A DNA stretch of 64,000 nucleotides. It comes from Veillonella sp. KGMB01456 (GTDB lineage Bacteria > Bacillota > Negativicutes > Veillonellales > Veillonellaceae). The stretch is from assembly GCF_023051165.1 (NCBI RefSeq), contig NZ_JALKIG010000003.1, positions 52,133 through 116,132 of the forward strand, given 5' to 3'. The notes below the pieces were generated by a model. That model was given only the letters and a program-made list of their open reading frames with translations. It made no database searches and was not told the origin of the DNA. Position numbers and translations under genes: made by a program. This document shows, one piece after another, positions 44,613-54,286 of this stretch (position 1 is the stretch's first letter; every line of letters starts with the position of its first letter).

Positions 44613-45955
44613 GTAAAAAATTAGGCTATGTGAGTTTAGGCTGTGCCAAAAACCTGGTGGATACGGAGATTATGCTGGGGGCCCTCAAGGATAACGGCTA
44701 TGAAATCACGGAAACCTTGGATGAAGCAGAAATTATCATCGTTAATACCTGTACGTTTATTGAAAAAGCTAAACAAGAATCGATTAATACGATTTTAGAA
44801 ATGAGTGAATATAAGCAATTCGGCGCTTGTCGCGGCTTGATTGTGGCCGGTTGTTTAAGTCAGCAGTATCAGGAAGAGCTATTTGCGGAAATTCCTGAAA
44901 TCGACGCCCTCATCGGTACCGGTTCATGGAATCGTATCATGGAAGCTATCGAAGCGATTGATGATGGCAAACGTATCTGCATTATGGACTCGATTACCAA
45001 TATTTATAATGAACGCATGCCGCGTATGCAGACTACACCGACGTACAGTGCCTATGTAAAAATTGCCGAAGGTTGTGACAATGGTTGTACTTTCTGTATT
45101 ATTCCAAAAGTACGTGGTGCTTACCGCAGCCGTACAATTGAATCCATCGTAGAAGAGGTGGAGCGTTTAGCCGCTATGGGCGTTAAAGAAATTAATCTCA
45201 TTGCTCAGGATACAACGAGTTACGGCTCCGATCTTAACAATGGTAAACCGATGTTGGCGGAACTCTTAAAAGCCCTCGTAAAAGTGGAAGGTATAGAGTG
45301 GTACCGTTTATTGTACTTATATCCTAAATATTTCACCGATGAGCTTTTGGATCTTATTGTAGCGGAACCTAAGATTTGTAATTATATCGACTTGCCGTTG
45401 CAACATATTAATGACGATATTTTGCGTCGCATGAATCGTAAAGACCGTAAAGCGGATATTGTGAATTTATTGCAAAAAGTTCGCAGCAAAGCGAGTCACG
45501 TAACGCTTCGTACATCCCTTATTGTAGGTTTCCCCGGTGAAACGGACGAACAGTTTGAAGAACTTTGCGAATTTGTCAAAGACGTTTGCTTCGATAATAT
45601 GGGCGTATTTACTTACTCTCAGGAAGACGGTACACCGGCAGGCGCTATGAATGACCAAGTTCCGGAAGAGGTCAAGGAAGAACGTTATCATGCGTTGATG
45701 GCCATTCAGGCGGCCATTTCAGAGGAAAATAACCGTGACTTAGAAGGCACGGAGCACGAAGCGATTATCGAAGAAATCAGCGAAGACGAACATGGTCATT
45801 TATTGGCTAAAGGCCGCTTGGAAACGCAGGCGCCTGATGTAGACGGCAATATGTACATTGAAGATGTGGCAGGCCTTGAAGTGGGGCAAATCGTGCCGGT
45901 TACAGTGGCCCAAGGCTTTGCTTATGACGTGGTAGCCGAAGTGCGCACTAAGTAA
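44609..45955 (+). CDS. rimO: Ribosomal protein S12 methylthiotransferase RimO
   Basis: RimO adds a methylthio group to an Asp of ribosomal protein S12. The 448-residue protein has an N-terminal UPF0004 domain with Cys ligands (VSLGCAKNLVDTE, NTCTFI and VAGCLSQ). The radical SAM motif is EGCDNGCTFCIIPKVRG. The C-terminal TRAM domain is at about 380-448. The LGCAKNLVD signature separates RimO from MiaB. Its start overlaps the solute-binding gene by ATGA. Confidence 0.95.
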   Translation: MSKKLGYVSLGCAKNLVDTEIMLGALKDNGYEITETLDEAEIIIVNTCTFIEKAKQESINTILEMSEYKQFGACRGLIVAGCLSQQYQEELFAEIPEIDALIGTGSWNRIMEAIEAIDDGKRICIMDSITNIYNERMPRMQTTPTYSAYVKIAEGCDNGCTFCIIPKVRGAYRSRTIESIVEEVERLAAMGVKEINLIAQDTTSYGSDLNNGKPMLAELLKALVKVEGIEWYRLLYLYPKYFTDELLDLIVAEPKICNYIDLPLQHINDDILRRMNRKDRKADIVNLLQKVRSKASHVTLRTSLIVGFPGETDEQFEELCEFVKDVCFDNMGVFTYSQEDGTPAGAMNDQVPEEVKEERYHALMAIQAAISEENNRDLEGTEHEAIIEEISEDEHGHLLAKGRLETQAPDVDGNMYIEDVAGLEVGQIVPVTVAQGFAYDVVAEVRTK

Positions 45956-45962
45956 TTTCTGA

Positions 45963-45998
45963 GAAGTAATTCCCAAGAAGTAATTCCCAAGAAGTAAC
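45963..45998 (+). repeat. 14-base tandem repeat after rimO
   Basis: GAAGTAATTCCCAA occurs at 45963-45976 and 45977-45990 with a partial third copy at 45991. A degenerate earlier copy includes the rimO stop codon. Confidence 0.85.
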
Positions 45999-46080
45999 GC
46001 GCTTTCAGGCGAACTGACGGAATTTGAAGTAACAAAGAAATCGGTATCCGTAATCCCGAATGGGAGAATTGAGGCAAATG

Positions 46081-47325
46081 ATGATAGTAGAATTGATTTC
46101 AACAGGTTCAGAATTGTTATTAGGTGATACCATTAATACCAATGTGGCGTGGTTGGCGCGTGAGCTCAATAAGCTCGGTTATACCGTAGCGTTTCAAAGC
46201 ACAATTGGCGATAATCCGACGCGAATGGAAGACTGTTTTAAATTGGCCGGCAGCCGTGCCGATTTAGTGGTTTGTACCGGTGGTTTGGGACCGACTCAGG
46301 GGGATATTACCCGTCCATCCTTGGCAAAAGCCATTGGTCTTGAATTGGAGCTCAATGCTGATGCAGAACGCATGGTAAAAGCCTTTTTTGCCAACAAAGG
46401 GCGGGAAATGCCGGATCCGAGCCGTCGGGAAATGATGTTGCCCGTTGGCAGCCAAGCGCTCATGAATAGTTGCGGCGTAGCGCCCGGCGTAGCCGTTCAA
46501 GCTGAAGGCACGACGTATATACTTTTGCCGGGACCGCCGGCAGAAATGAAAGCCGTATTTGATGAATCGGTGCGCCCGTATTTGATGGAACATTTTGGCG
46601 GTCAAGGTGTTGTTCAATCTCATCGCTATGCGGTGTATGGTATGCGCGAACTGGAGTTGGAATCAGCTCTCATGGATTTAGTCAAAGCACAGCAGAATCC
46701 GACCATTGCTTTTTTAATTAAAAACGGCTATATCGAATTACGGATTACGGCAAAAGCTATGACGCCGGAAGAGGCGGAAGCTTTATTGGCTCCATGGGAT
46801 GCTATCTTGCGGGAACGCCTCGGCGATTCCTTAGGGCGCCGTTTAGAAAAATCCATGCTGGAACTGGTAACGGATGCCTTATTGGAGGCTGAAGCTACGG
46901 TGGCTACCGCCGAATCCTGTACAGGTGGCTTGGTGGGGAAAAAGCTCACTGAAATGCCGGGCAGCAGTGCTTATGTACAGGGCGGAGTCATTTCCTACTC
47001 CAATGAAGTAAAACACAAAGTACTCGGCGTGCCGCAAGAAGAATTGGATACTTATGGCGCTGTCAGTGAAGAAGTGGCCAAGTCCATGGCGGAAGGTACG
47101 CGTAAACTGTTAGGGACAACGTATGGCGTATCTACGACCGGTATTGCCGGACCGGGCGGCGGAACGGCAACAAAACCGGTAGGCCTTGTATATATCGGGG
47201 TTTCCGGGCCTAACGGTACGGTAGCCTATCGCAATGATTTTATCGGTGACCGTGAAAGTATTCGTCAGAGTACGGCGGAACGAGCCTTATATCTCTTGTA
47301 TCAGGCTATAACCGGTAAACGATAA
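46081..47325 (+). CDS. cinA: CinA (competence/damage-inducible family; nicotinamide-nucleotide amidase)
   Basis: CinA proteins combine an N-terminal molybdopterin-binding-like (MoaB/COG1058) domain with a C-terminal PncC amidase that recycles NMN. The 414-residue protein has ISTGSELLLGDTINTN and TGGLGPTQGDITR early. Late in the chain it has ATAESCTGGLVGKKLTEMPG and GIAGPGGGTATKPVGLVY, so both halves are intact. The start is one of three adjacent ATG codons; 46081 has GAGG 6 bases upstream. recA follows, a common Firmicute order. Confidence 0.94.
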   Translation: MIVELISTGSELLLGDTINTNVAWLARELNKLGYTVAFQSTIGDNPTRMEDCFKLAGSRADLVVCTGGLGPTQGDITRPSLAKAIGLELELNADAERMVKAFFANKGREMPDPSRREMMLPVGSQALMNSCGVAPGVAVQAEGTTYILLPGPPAEMKAVFDESVRPYLMEHFGGQGVVQSHRYAVYGMRELELESALMDLVKAQQNPTIAFLIKNGYIELRITAKAMTPEEAEALLAPWDAILRERLGDSLGRRLEKSMLELVTDALLEAEATVATAESCTGGLVGKKLTEMPGSSAYVQGGVISYSNEVKHKVLGVPQEELDTYGAVSEEVAKSMAEGTRKLLGTTYGVSTTGIAGPGGGTATKPVGLVYIGVSGPNGTVAYRNDFIGDRESIRQSTAERALYLLYQAITGKR

Positions 47326-47425
47326 GGTGTTACTTATACTTTTAGAAGTTCTACGTTTACGTTGTGAGCGGAAGGCTTGTTGCAAAAGTATGCTTATCAA
47401 TTTTAAAGATTAATATATTTATTAA

Positions 47426-47442
47426 GTCATGTATGATATGAC
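47426..47442 (+). promoter_or_regulatory. Inverted repeat over the likely recA -10 element
   Basis: GTCAT at 47426-47430 and ATGAC at 47438-47442 flank TATGAT (47432-47437), a plausible -10. A repressor bound here would block recA. It does not match the Bacillus LexA box. A good -35 is not visible. Confidence 0.35.
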
Positions 47443-47459
47443 AAAGAAAGGATTATATC

Positions 47460-48491
47460 ATGGAAGGTAGAGAACAAGCCTTAGACAATGCGTTGAAGAA
47501 AATCGAGAAAGATTATGGTAAAGGTGCTATTATGCGCCTTGGCGATATTACGGACCGCATGAATATTGAAGTTATTTCCACCGGCTGTTTGGCTATTGAC
47601 CTTGCTGTAGGTGTAGGTGGTTTTCCCCGCGGCCGTGTTATTGAAATTTATGGCCCTGAATCCTCCGGTAAAACAACCGTAGCTTTGCATGCTATTGCAG
47701 AAGCACAAAAGGGTGGCGGCATTGCGGCCTTTATTGATGCGGAACATGCGCTCGATCCTGTATATGCCCGTCATTTGGGTGTCGATATTAATAACTTATT
47801 AGTATCTCAGCCGGATAATGGTGAACAGGCTCTTGAAATTACAGAGTCCCTCGTTCGCAGTGGTGCTGTTGATATCATCGTTGTCGACTCCGTAGCAGCG
47901 TTGGTACCGAAAGCCGAAATCGAAGGTGAAATGGGCGATGCTCACGTAGGTTTGCAGGCTCGTTTAATGAGTAAAGCGCTTCGTAAATTAACAGGTATTA
48001 TCAGCAAATCTCGTACGGTTGTAATTTTTATCAACCAGTTGCGTGAAAAAGTTGGCGTTATGTTCGGTAATCCGGAAACAACGACCGGTGGCCGTGCCTT
48101 AAAATTCTATTCCACCATTCGCCTCGATGTGCGTAAAGGGGAAGTTATTAAACAAAATAATGAAAACGTAGGTAACCGAACTAAAGTAAAAGTTGTTAAG
48201 AATAAAGTGGCACCGCCATTTAAAACTGCTGAATTTGATTTGATGTATGGCAGTGGCGTTTCCTATGAAGGTACTTTAATTGATATCGGTACCAACATGG
48301 AAATTATTAAAAAATCCGGTGCTTGGTACTCTTACAATGATGAACGTATGGGCCAAGGTAAGGAAGCGGCTAAAGAATACTTACGTTCTAATCCGGAAAT
48401 CGCTCATGAAATCGATACTATCATTCGTGATACTTTGATGGCGGAACCGGAAACTTTTGATGTAGTCGGCGAAGAAACGACGGAAGAATAA
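47460..48491 (+). CDS. recA: Recombinase RecA
   Basis: RecA catalyses strand exchange and promotes SOS cleavage. The 343-residue protein is near-universal in wording: [11 protein letters not shown], Walker [10 protein letters not shown] (about residues 65-73), IDAEHALDP and [20 protein letters not shown] (part). The DNA-binding loops include [17 protein letters not shown]. The C-terminus is acidic. AAAGGA lies about 8 bases before the ATG. recX follows 4 bases later. Confidence 0.98.
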   Translation: MEGREQALDNALKKIEKDYGKGAIMRLGDITDRMNIEVISTGCLAIDLAVGVGGFPRGRVIEIYGPESSGKTTVALHAIAEAQKGGGIAAFIDAEHALDPVYARHLGVDINNLLVSQPDNGEQALEITESLVRSGAVDIIVVDSVAALVPKAEIEGEMGDAHVGLQARLMSKALRKLTGIISKSRTVVIFINQLREKVGVMFGNPETTTGGRALKFYSTIRLDVRKGEVIKQNNENVGNRTKVKVVKNKVAPPFKTAEFDLMYGSGVSYEGTLIDIGTNMEIIKKSGAWYSYNDERMGQGKEAAKEYLRSNPEIAHEIDTIIRDTLMAEPETFDVVGEETTEE

Positions 48492-48495
48492 TTCG

Positions 48496-48993
48496 ATGGC
48501 TTTGACCAAAGAATATACGCTTACAACGGCCATAGACCAGGCGATGCGCTTTTTGGCGCCTCGCTTCCTGAGCCGCTTGGAGCTGACGCAAAAACTTCAG
48601 CGTAAAGGCGTGCCGGCCGATTTAATACATCAAGTATTGGAGCGTCTGGAAGACCTTGATTACATCAACGACGAACGTTTAGCTCATGATGCATTACAAT
48701 TATACATAAGTGAAGCTAAATACAGTGTTCAGTTCATTCGTAATAAGCTTTATCAACGAGGCTTGCCAATTGGGAATGAACTTTCGCAGTATGATGAAAC
48801 TGAGCCGGCCCTTAAGTTGGTGGTTCGTCATTTTATCGGTGTTGATGCGGCAGCAGAGGCCGAGTGGTTTGATAACACTTGGCCTCTGGAGGCCCGCGTT
48901 GAATACAAGAAAGTTTTTAACTATTTGAAAAACCGTGGTTTTAGCGCCGGAACAATCCGGAATATCTGTGACCGGGTTGCTCGCTATGAGTAG
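48496..48993 (+). CDS. recX: Regulatory protein RecX
   Basis: RecX inhibits RecA filament growth. The 165-residue protein is helical with the tandem three-helix RecX pattern: FLAPRFLSRLELTQKLQRKG, then LEDLDYINDERLAHD and a third repeat near KKVFNYLKNRGF. The start is 4 bases past the recA stop, with no strong ribosome-binding site of its own, so translation may depend on recA. The length is typical. Confidence 0.92.
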   Translation: MALTKEYTLTTAIDQAMRFLAPRFLSRLELTQKLQRKGVPADLIHQVLERLEDLDYINDERLAHDALQLYISEAKYSVQFIRNKLYQRGLPIGNELSQYDETEPALKLVVRHFIGVDAAAEAEWFDNTWPLEARVEYKKVFNYLKNRGFSAGTIRNICDRVARYE

Positions 48994-49010
48994 TCTATAT
49001 AGAGTTTACC

Positions 49011-49039
49011 TTGACAGGGGATTGATGACAGACTACAAT
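49011..49039 (+). promoter_or_regulatory. Strong promoter of rny
   Basis: TTGACA at 49011-49016 and TACAAT at 49034-49039 are 17 bases apart, giving a leader of about 90 bases to rny. Confidence 0.8.
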
Positions 49040-49136
49040 TATAGTAGTCTCACAGTAGTGGGCAAATTTCAAATATGTATGAAACAGACGGCAATTTAGG
49101 AGAAGACGAAAGCGCTTCTTACTTTTATATGAGGAG

Positions 49137-50681
49137 GTGAACATTATTTTAGAGTATAGTATTATTGCCGTTGTAATGGTGCTTATCGGTCTTGGTGTAG
49201 GCTATATGATGCGTAAGAACATCGCTGAAGGGAAGCTTAACCGTGCTGAAACTGAAGCGGCTCGTATTGTAGCTGATGCTGAGCGATTGGCTGAGTCTAA
49301 GAAAAAAGAAGCCTTAGTAGAAGCTAAGGAAGAAATTCATAAACTTCGCAGTGAAGCGGATAAAGAAAACCGAGATCGACGCAATGAATTACAACGTTTA
49401 GAACGACGTATTCTTCAGAAAGAAGAACATCTCGACGGTAAATTGGAATCCTTAGAGAAAAAAGAAGATGCGTTGCATCGTAAAGAACAAGAAACAAAAA
49501 CTTTAAAAGAACGTACAGAAGCTCTGTACGACCAACAAATGGCGGAATTAGAACGTATTTCCGGCATGACATTTGAGGAAGCGAAAGGAATTTTACTTTC
49601 CAATGTAGAACAAGAAATTCGTCACGAAACGGCGGTTCTTGTTAAAGATTTAGAGCAACAAGCCAAGGAAGAGGCTGAAAAGAACGCCCGAGAAATTATT
49701 GCATCCGCAATTCAACGTTGTGCTGCGGATCATGTTGCAGAGTCTACCGTATCGGTAGTAGCTCTTCCAAATGATGAAATGAAAGGGCGAATTATCGGTC
49801 GTGAAGGCCGAAACATTCGTGCCCTAGAAACCTTAACAGGTATAGATCTTATCATTGATGATACCCCTGAAGCAGTTATTCTCTCCGGCTTTGACCCGAT
49901 TCGCCGTGAGGTAGCGCGTATTGCCCTTGAGAAATTGATTGTTGACGGCCGTATTCATCCGGCTCGCATCGAAGAAATGGTTGGTAAAGCTCGTAAAGAG
50001 GTTGACCAAGTTATTAAAGATGCGGGGGAACAGGCAACTTTTGAAGCCGATGTACATGGCTTACATCCTGAAATTATCCGTATTTTAGGTCGCTTAAAAT
50101 ATCGTACCAGCTACGGTCAAAATGTATTGAAACACTCCGTTGAAGTGGCTCATTTGGCCGGCATGATGGCAGCCGAATTAGGTTGTGACGTAACCCTTGC
50201 TAAACGCGGTGGTTTACTCCATGACTTAGGGAAAGCGCTTGACCACGATATGGAAGGCTCCCACGTACAGATTGGTGTGGATGTAGCTAAGAAATACCAT
50301 GAAAGTGTATTGGTACAGAACTGTATCGGTGCTCATCATGGGGATGAAGAATTCAAATCGGTTGAAGCCGTATTGGTGGCAGCTGCTGACGCTATTTCGG
50401 CGGCTCGTCCGGGCGCACGTCGCGAAACCCTTGAAAACTACTTGAAACGTTTGACTAAGTTAGAGGAAATTGCCGAGTCCTTTGATGGCGTTGAAAAATG
50501 TTTCGCAATTCAAGCGGGTCGCGAAATTCGCGTTATGGTTAAACCTGAAAAGATTGACGAAGCGGAAGCAACCTTATTGGTACGCGAAATGGTTAAACGT
50601 ATTGAGTCTGAATTGGAATATCCGGGTCAGATTAAAGTCGTTATCATTCGTGAAACCCGCGTTGTTGATTACGCTAAATAA
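49137..50681 (+). CDS. rny: Ribonuclease Y
   Basis: RNase Y is the membrane-anchored endoribonuclease that initiates mRNA decay in Firmicutes. The 514-residue protein has an N-terminal transmembrane helix (about 5-24), a long coiled coil (25-190), a KH domain ([17 protein letters not shown]) and an HD domain ([15 protein letters not shown]). The start is odd: GTG at 49137 overlaps its own AGGAGG at 49132-49137. The only codons at normal spacing are ATT at 49143 and 49146. No ATG, GTG or TTG lies upstream in frame before a stop. Confidence 0.94.
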   Translation: MNIILEYSIIAVVMVLIGLGVGYMMRKNIAEGKLNRAETEAARIVADAERLAESKKKEALVEAKEEIHKLRSEADKENRDRRNELQRLERRILQKEEHLDGKLESLEKKEDALHRKEQETKTLKERTEALYDQQMAELERISGMTFEEAKGILLSNVEQEIRHETAVLVKDLEQQAKEEAEKNAREIIASAIQRCAADHVAESTVSVVALPNDEMKGRIIGREGRNIRALETLTGIDLIIDDTPEAVILSGFDPIRREVARIALEKLIVDGRIHPARIEEMVGKARKEVDQVIKDAGEQATFEADVHGLHPEIIRILGRLKYRTSYGQNVLKHSVEVAHLAGMMAAELGCDVTLAKRGGLLHDLGKALDHDMEGSHVQIGVDVAKKYHESVLVQNCIGAHHGDEEFKSVEAVLVAAADAISAARPGARRETLENYLKRLTKLEEIAESFDGVEKCFAIQAGREIRVMVKPEKIDEAEATLLVREMVKRIESELEYPGQIKVVIIRETRVVDYAK

Positions 50682-50724
50682 TTAAAGAGAACGGAAACGG
50701 ACTCTTTATAAAAGATTAATAACC

Positions 50725-50790
50725 AAAAGACTATAATTACCACTCCCTTTGGCGGACGTCACGAGGGAGTGGACAATTATAGTCTTTTTT
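50725..50790 (+). terminator. Rho-independent terminator of rny
   Basis: A long stem pairs 50725-50738 with 50775-50788, with an inner CACTCCCT/AGGGAGTG helix, and is followed by a T run. Confidence 0.93.
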
Positions 50791-50795
50791 TCGTC

Positions 50796-50824
50796 TTGTT
50801 TTTAATTGAGAAAAGAAGTATAAT
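50796..50824 (+). promoter_or_regulatory. Promoter for dnaG-rpoD
   Basis: TTGTTT at 50796-50801 and TATAAT at 50819-50824 are 17 bases apart. A second TTGACA at 50940-50945 has only a poor -10 (TATCTT, 15 bases on). The rest of the 50791-51012 gap is very AT-rich with nothing else clear. Confidence 0.6.
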
Positions 50825-51012
50825 AATAGTCCTTGTGAACAAAATAAATTATAATGGCTTATTTCATACCCTAAAAGCAATTGCATAAATTGCATAAAAA
50901 TTTTGCAGATAAAAAATGAATATATTTAAAAAAATCTTCTTGACATAGAAGGAAAAACATTATCTTTTGTAGAAATATATATACAGTGAAGTTTATTAAG
51001 GGATGTGAGGAA

Positions 51013-52782
51013 ATGAGTAGACACTTCGATGCTGAACTGATTGAACAGATAAAAGATGCAAATGACATTGTGTCAGTGATTTCTGAGCATATGACATTGA
51101 AGAAGAAGGGGAGGAATTACTGGGGCTGTTGTCCCTTTCATAATGAGAAAACGCCTTCATTCAGTGTAAACCCAGAAAAGGGCTTTTTTTATTGTTTCGG
51201 ATGTCACGAATCAGGCAATGCGATTGGCTTTTTAATGAAATATGATGGACTGTCATTCCCCGAAGCCTTGGAAAGGTTGGCGAATCGTGCGGGCATTGCG
51301 TTACCTCAGCGCGATTTAACCAAAGAAGAATTACATCGGCAGGCACACAGGGAAAGTTTGTACAAGGTGAATGCCTTGGCGGCTACATTTTTTCATAATT
51401 GCCTGACGCAGACTGAAATGGGTAAAGCAGGGCTTGCTTATTTGGAGAAACGGGGTCTCACTAAAGACACCATTGAAAAATTCCAGCTTGGCTTTGCGCC
51501 CGACAATTGGGACAAACTATATCGCTCATTCAGAGAGCGAGGCATAGATGAACGCATATTAATTGAAACCGGTCTTTGCCGTAAAAGTAATGGTAAAACG
51601 TATGATTATTTTCGTAATCGTGTAATGTTTCCCATTATGGACGGAAAAGGGCGTGTGGTTGCGTTCGGTGGCCGTGTGCTGGATGACAGCAAGCCTAAAT
51701 ATTTAAACTCACCGGAATATGAATTATTCAATAAAGGCCATATGCTCTTTGCTTTTGACAAAGCATACCGAACTATTCGGGAGAAAAAACAGGTCATTTT
51801 AGTAGAAGGGTATATGGATGTTATAAGTGCTCATAATCGAGGGGTTACCAATGTAGTGGCCTCTTTAGGCACGGCTTATACCAAAGATCACGGGCGCTTA
51901 TTAGTGCGTCAAGCTGATGAAGTCGTATTGGCCTATGATATGGACGGAGCCGGGCAACAAGCAGCGCGCAGGGCTATTGAGCTTTTACAAGATACGGAAT
52001 TTAAAGTGCGCGTGGTAGCTATGCCGGACGGCAAAGATCCGGATGATTATGTGCGCAACCATGGGCCGGAAGCATTCTTAAAACTCGTAGATGAGGCCGT
52101 GCGGCCATTTGATTTTTACTTGAACAGTGCCATGATTCGGCACGACAGTAATACGATGGCCGGCAAACAGGCTATTTTAGAAGAAGTGTTTCCCCTCATA
52201 GGTGCTACAAGCAGTCAGATAGAGCGCGAAAATTATCTGAAAGCACTGGCATTGCCATTGTGGTTGGATAATAGTCAGATTTTTCGCATGTTTCGCCAAT
52301 ACTTGGCCAAAGGTGGGGTAGAATTACCAACCGATACGGCTAGTGCGGTTGTGCCGGAAAATGTGACGACCGAAGAAGACCGATTACTGGCCGCGGCCGT
52401 AGTTTGGCCGGCGGCTTGGGAACGGGTCCATCAATATTTACCGTTGGAGGATATAACCAATCCTTTGTACCGTGCTTTGTTTAACAAAGCCGGAGAACTT
52501 CTAAGTAAGACCGGTGCGCTTTCGACAGTGGCGCTGGAAGAAATGCTTACTGACGATGAAAAGACCGCTTATGGTCGCTTAATGGTGCTTGGTGAAGGCG
52601 AGTATAAGGAAGCACAAGTGGATGGCTATATACGAGCAGTGCGCTTGAAGTCATTACGAGAACAGTATAAACAACATAGTGTGTTAGCAGATCAACTGAA
52701 CCGGGCAGGTAATCCTAAATTTATTGAGGAATTACGTATTTGCCAGGAATTACAAAAATTGATTAAGGAATGGTCTCGATAA
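51013..52782 (+). CDS. dnaG: DNA primase
   Basis: DnaG makes RNA primers at the replication fork. The 589-residue protein has a CHC2 zinc finger (CCPFHNEKTPSFSVN, then FYCFGCHESGNAIGF). The catalytic core has a TOPRIM motif (ILVEGYMDVI, then LAYDMDGAGQQAARRA). A C-terminal helicase-binding region completes it. I use the ATG at 51013 after GTGAGGAA; an ATG at 50986 adds nine atypical residues. It ends 24 bases before rpoD, the conserved macromolecular-synthesis pair, here without rpsU. Confidence 0.96.
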   Translation: MSRHFDAELIEQIKDANDIVSVISEHMTLKKKGRNYWGCCPFHNEKTPSFSVNPEKGFFYCFGCHESGNAIGFLMKYDGLSFPEALERLANRAGIALPQRDLTKEELHRQAHRESLYKVNALAATFFHNCLTQTEMGKAGLAYLEKRGLTKDTIEKFQLGFAPDNWDKLYRSFRERGIDERILIETGLCRKSNGKTYDYFRNRVMFPIMDGKGRVVAFGGRVLDDSKPKYLNSPEYELFNKGHMLFAFDKAYRTIREKKQVILVEGYMDVISAHNRGVTNVVASLGTAYTKDHGRLLVRQADEVVLAYDMDGAGQQAARRAIELLQDTEFKVRVVAMPDGKDPDDYVRNHGPEAFLKLVDEAVRPFDFYLNSAMIRHDSNTMAGKQAILEEVFPLIGATSSQIERENYLKALALPLWLDNSQIFRMFRQYLAKGGVELPTDTASAVVPENVTTEEDRLLAAAVVWPAAWERVHQYLPLEDITNPLYRALFNKAGELLSKTGALSTVALEEMLTDDEKTAYGRLMVLGEGEYKEAQVDGYIRAVRLKSLREQYKQHSVLADQLNRAGNPKFIEELRICQELQKLIKEWSR

Positions 52783-52806
52783 ACTATGAAAGAAAGGAAG
52801 AGCATT

Positions 52807-53970
52807 GTGGCTAAGAAGCAAACTAAATCACGGTTAGAAGAAATAATAGAACAATTACTGGCAAAAGGTCGTAAGGCAGGGGCATTAACGAGTAAAGAAA
52901 TTACGGATGCTCTTCACGAAGAAGTAGAACTTACGGCTGAGCAGTTAGACGATATGTATGAAGTATTACAGAAAAGTAATATAGACGTTATCACCGATGA
53001 TGCTGAAGTGGCAGCTGAAGAAGATGACATCATCGAAGATGAAGAAGAAAGCGACGAAGTTCGCGAAGCGAAAGAAGTAAGCCTTGACCTTAGTATTCCG
53101 GAAGGCGTTAACATTGACGATCCTGTTCGCATGTACTTAAAAGAAATCGGTCGCGTACCTTTGTTGTCCGCTGACGAAGAAATTCTTTTGGCTCAGCAGA
53201 TTGAAGCGGGTGCCAAGGATGATGCGTCGTATAAAGAAATGAAAGCCGGCGAAAGAGCGAAACAGAAATTGATTGACGCCAACTTGCGTTTGGTAGTTAG
53301 TATCGCTAAACGTTACGTAGGTCGCGGCATGTTGTTCTTGGATCTAATTCAGGAAGGTAACTTGGGCCTCATTAAAGCGGTTGATAAATTCGACTATACG
53401 AAAGGTTATAAATTCTCCACTTATGCAACATGGTGGATTCGCCAGGCCATTACCCGTGCCATCGCCGACCAGGCACGTACCATTCGTATTCCGGTACATA
53501 TGGTAGAAACAATTAATAAATTGATTCGTATTTCCCGTCAACTCTTGCAGGATAAAGGTCGCGAACCATTGCCTGAAGAAATTGCGGAAGGTATGGGCAT
53601 CAGTGTAGAACGTGTTCGTGAGATCCAGAAAATCGCACAGGAACCGGTTTCTTTGGAAACGCCAATCGGGGAAGAAGAAGACTCCCATTTGGGCGATTTC
53701 ATCGAAGATCAGGATGCTATTGCACCGGATGATGCAGCCAGCTACATCTTACTTAAAGAACAAATCGAAGATGTATTCTCTTGCTTAACCGATCGTGAAC
53801 AGCAAGTCTTGGTATTGCGTTTCGGTTTGAAAGACGGCAAACCTCGTACCTTGGAAGAAGTAGGTCAGCACTTCAGCGTTACCCGTGAACGTATTCGTCA
53901 GATTGAAGGTAAAGCCTTGACGAAACTTCGTAATCGTGGCAAACGCGATAAGATCAAAGACTTCTTATAA
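52807..53970 (+). CDS. rpoD: Primary sigma factor RpoD (SigA)
   Basis: This is the housekeeping sigma-70. The 387-residue protein has a region 1.1-like N-terminus, an acidic stretch (about 65-95) and region 1.2 ([17 protein letters not shown]). Region 2 has [19 protein letters not shown] and [14 protein letters not shown]. Regions 3 and 4 end in a helix-turn-helix ([20 protein letters not shown]). I choose the GTG at 52807: AAAGGAAG lies 6 bases upstream, while the ATG at 52786 has no ribosome-binding site. Confidence 0.96.
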   Translation: MAKKQTKSRLEEIIEQLLAKGRKAGALTSKEITDALHEEVELTAEQLDDMYEVLQKSNIDVITDDAEVAAEEDDIIEDEEESDEVREAKEVSLDLSIPEGVNIDDPVRMYLKEIGRVPLLSADEEILLAQQIEAGAKDDASYKEMKAGERAKQKLIDANLRLVVSIAKRYVGRGMLFLDLIQEGNLGLIKAVDKFDYTKGYKFSTYATWWIRQAITRAIADQARTIRIPVHMVETINKLIRISRQLLQDKGREPLPEEIAEGMGISVERVREIQKIAQEPVSLETPIGEEEDSHLGDFIEDQDAIAPDDAASYILLKEQIEDVFSCLTDREQQVLVLRFGLKDGKPRTLEEVGQHFSVTRERIRQIEGKALTKLRNRGKRDKIKDFL

Positions 53971-54033
53971 GATTAAACATTGGTAGTGACGCACTCTGAA
54001 AATTTGAGATTAACGTTGACTATCGCTGGTGTA

Positions 54034-54105
54034 TTGATGTGAATTACACTTTAAGTGTAGATTTTCGGCGTTATATTGACGTGAATCACACTTATTGTGT
54101 ATAAT
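54034..54105 (+). promoter_or_regulatory. Duplicated promoter with palindromes, upstream of the tRNA
   Basis: TTGACG at 54076-54081 and TATAAT at 54100-54105 (18-base spacer) form the likely tRNA promoter. A copy 42 bases upstream has TTGATG at 54034-54039 and TAGATT at 54058-54063. Each spacer carries an inverted repeat: TACACTTTAAGTGTA upstream, CACACTTATTGTG downstream. Confidence 0.65.
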
Positions 54106-54136
54106 ATTTTGGTGGAATACTGCAGTATTCCCCTAT

Positions 54137-54211
54137 GGGCCTATAGCTCAGGGGTAGAGCAACCGGCTCATAACCGGTCGGTCCCTGGTTCGAACCCAGG
54201 TGGGCCCACCA
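54137..54211 (+). tRNA. tRNA with CAU anticodon (Met or lysidine-modified Ile2)
   Basis: A full cloverleaf is present: 7-pair acceptor (GGGCCTA with TGGGCCC), D arm, anticodon stem ACCGG/CCGGT with loop CTCATAA, and T arm with GGTTCGAACCC. CCA is encoded at 54209-54211. The anticodon CAT is at 54169-54171. G1-C72 rules out the initiator. The stem-loop wording GGCTCATAACC and the C4-G69 and C5-G68 pairs resemble bacterial tRNA-Ile2, whose C34 is modified by TilS, as much as elongator tRNA-Met. Confidence 0.95.
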
Positions 54212-54222
54212 TGATTTGAAAG

Positions 54223-54265
54223 AAAAACCGCTTGTATCAAATTGATGATACAAGCGGTTTTTTGT
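54223..54265. terminator. Bidirectional terminator after the tRNA
   Basis: A perfect 17-pair stem (54223-54239 against 54246-54262) has A and T runs on the two sides. It ends both the tRNA transcript and the convergent minus-strand gene. Confidence 0.93.
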
Positions 54266-54286
54266 AGTTATAATGAGGTTCTTGTG

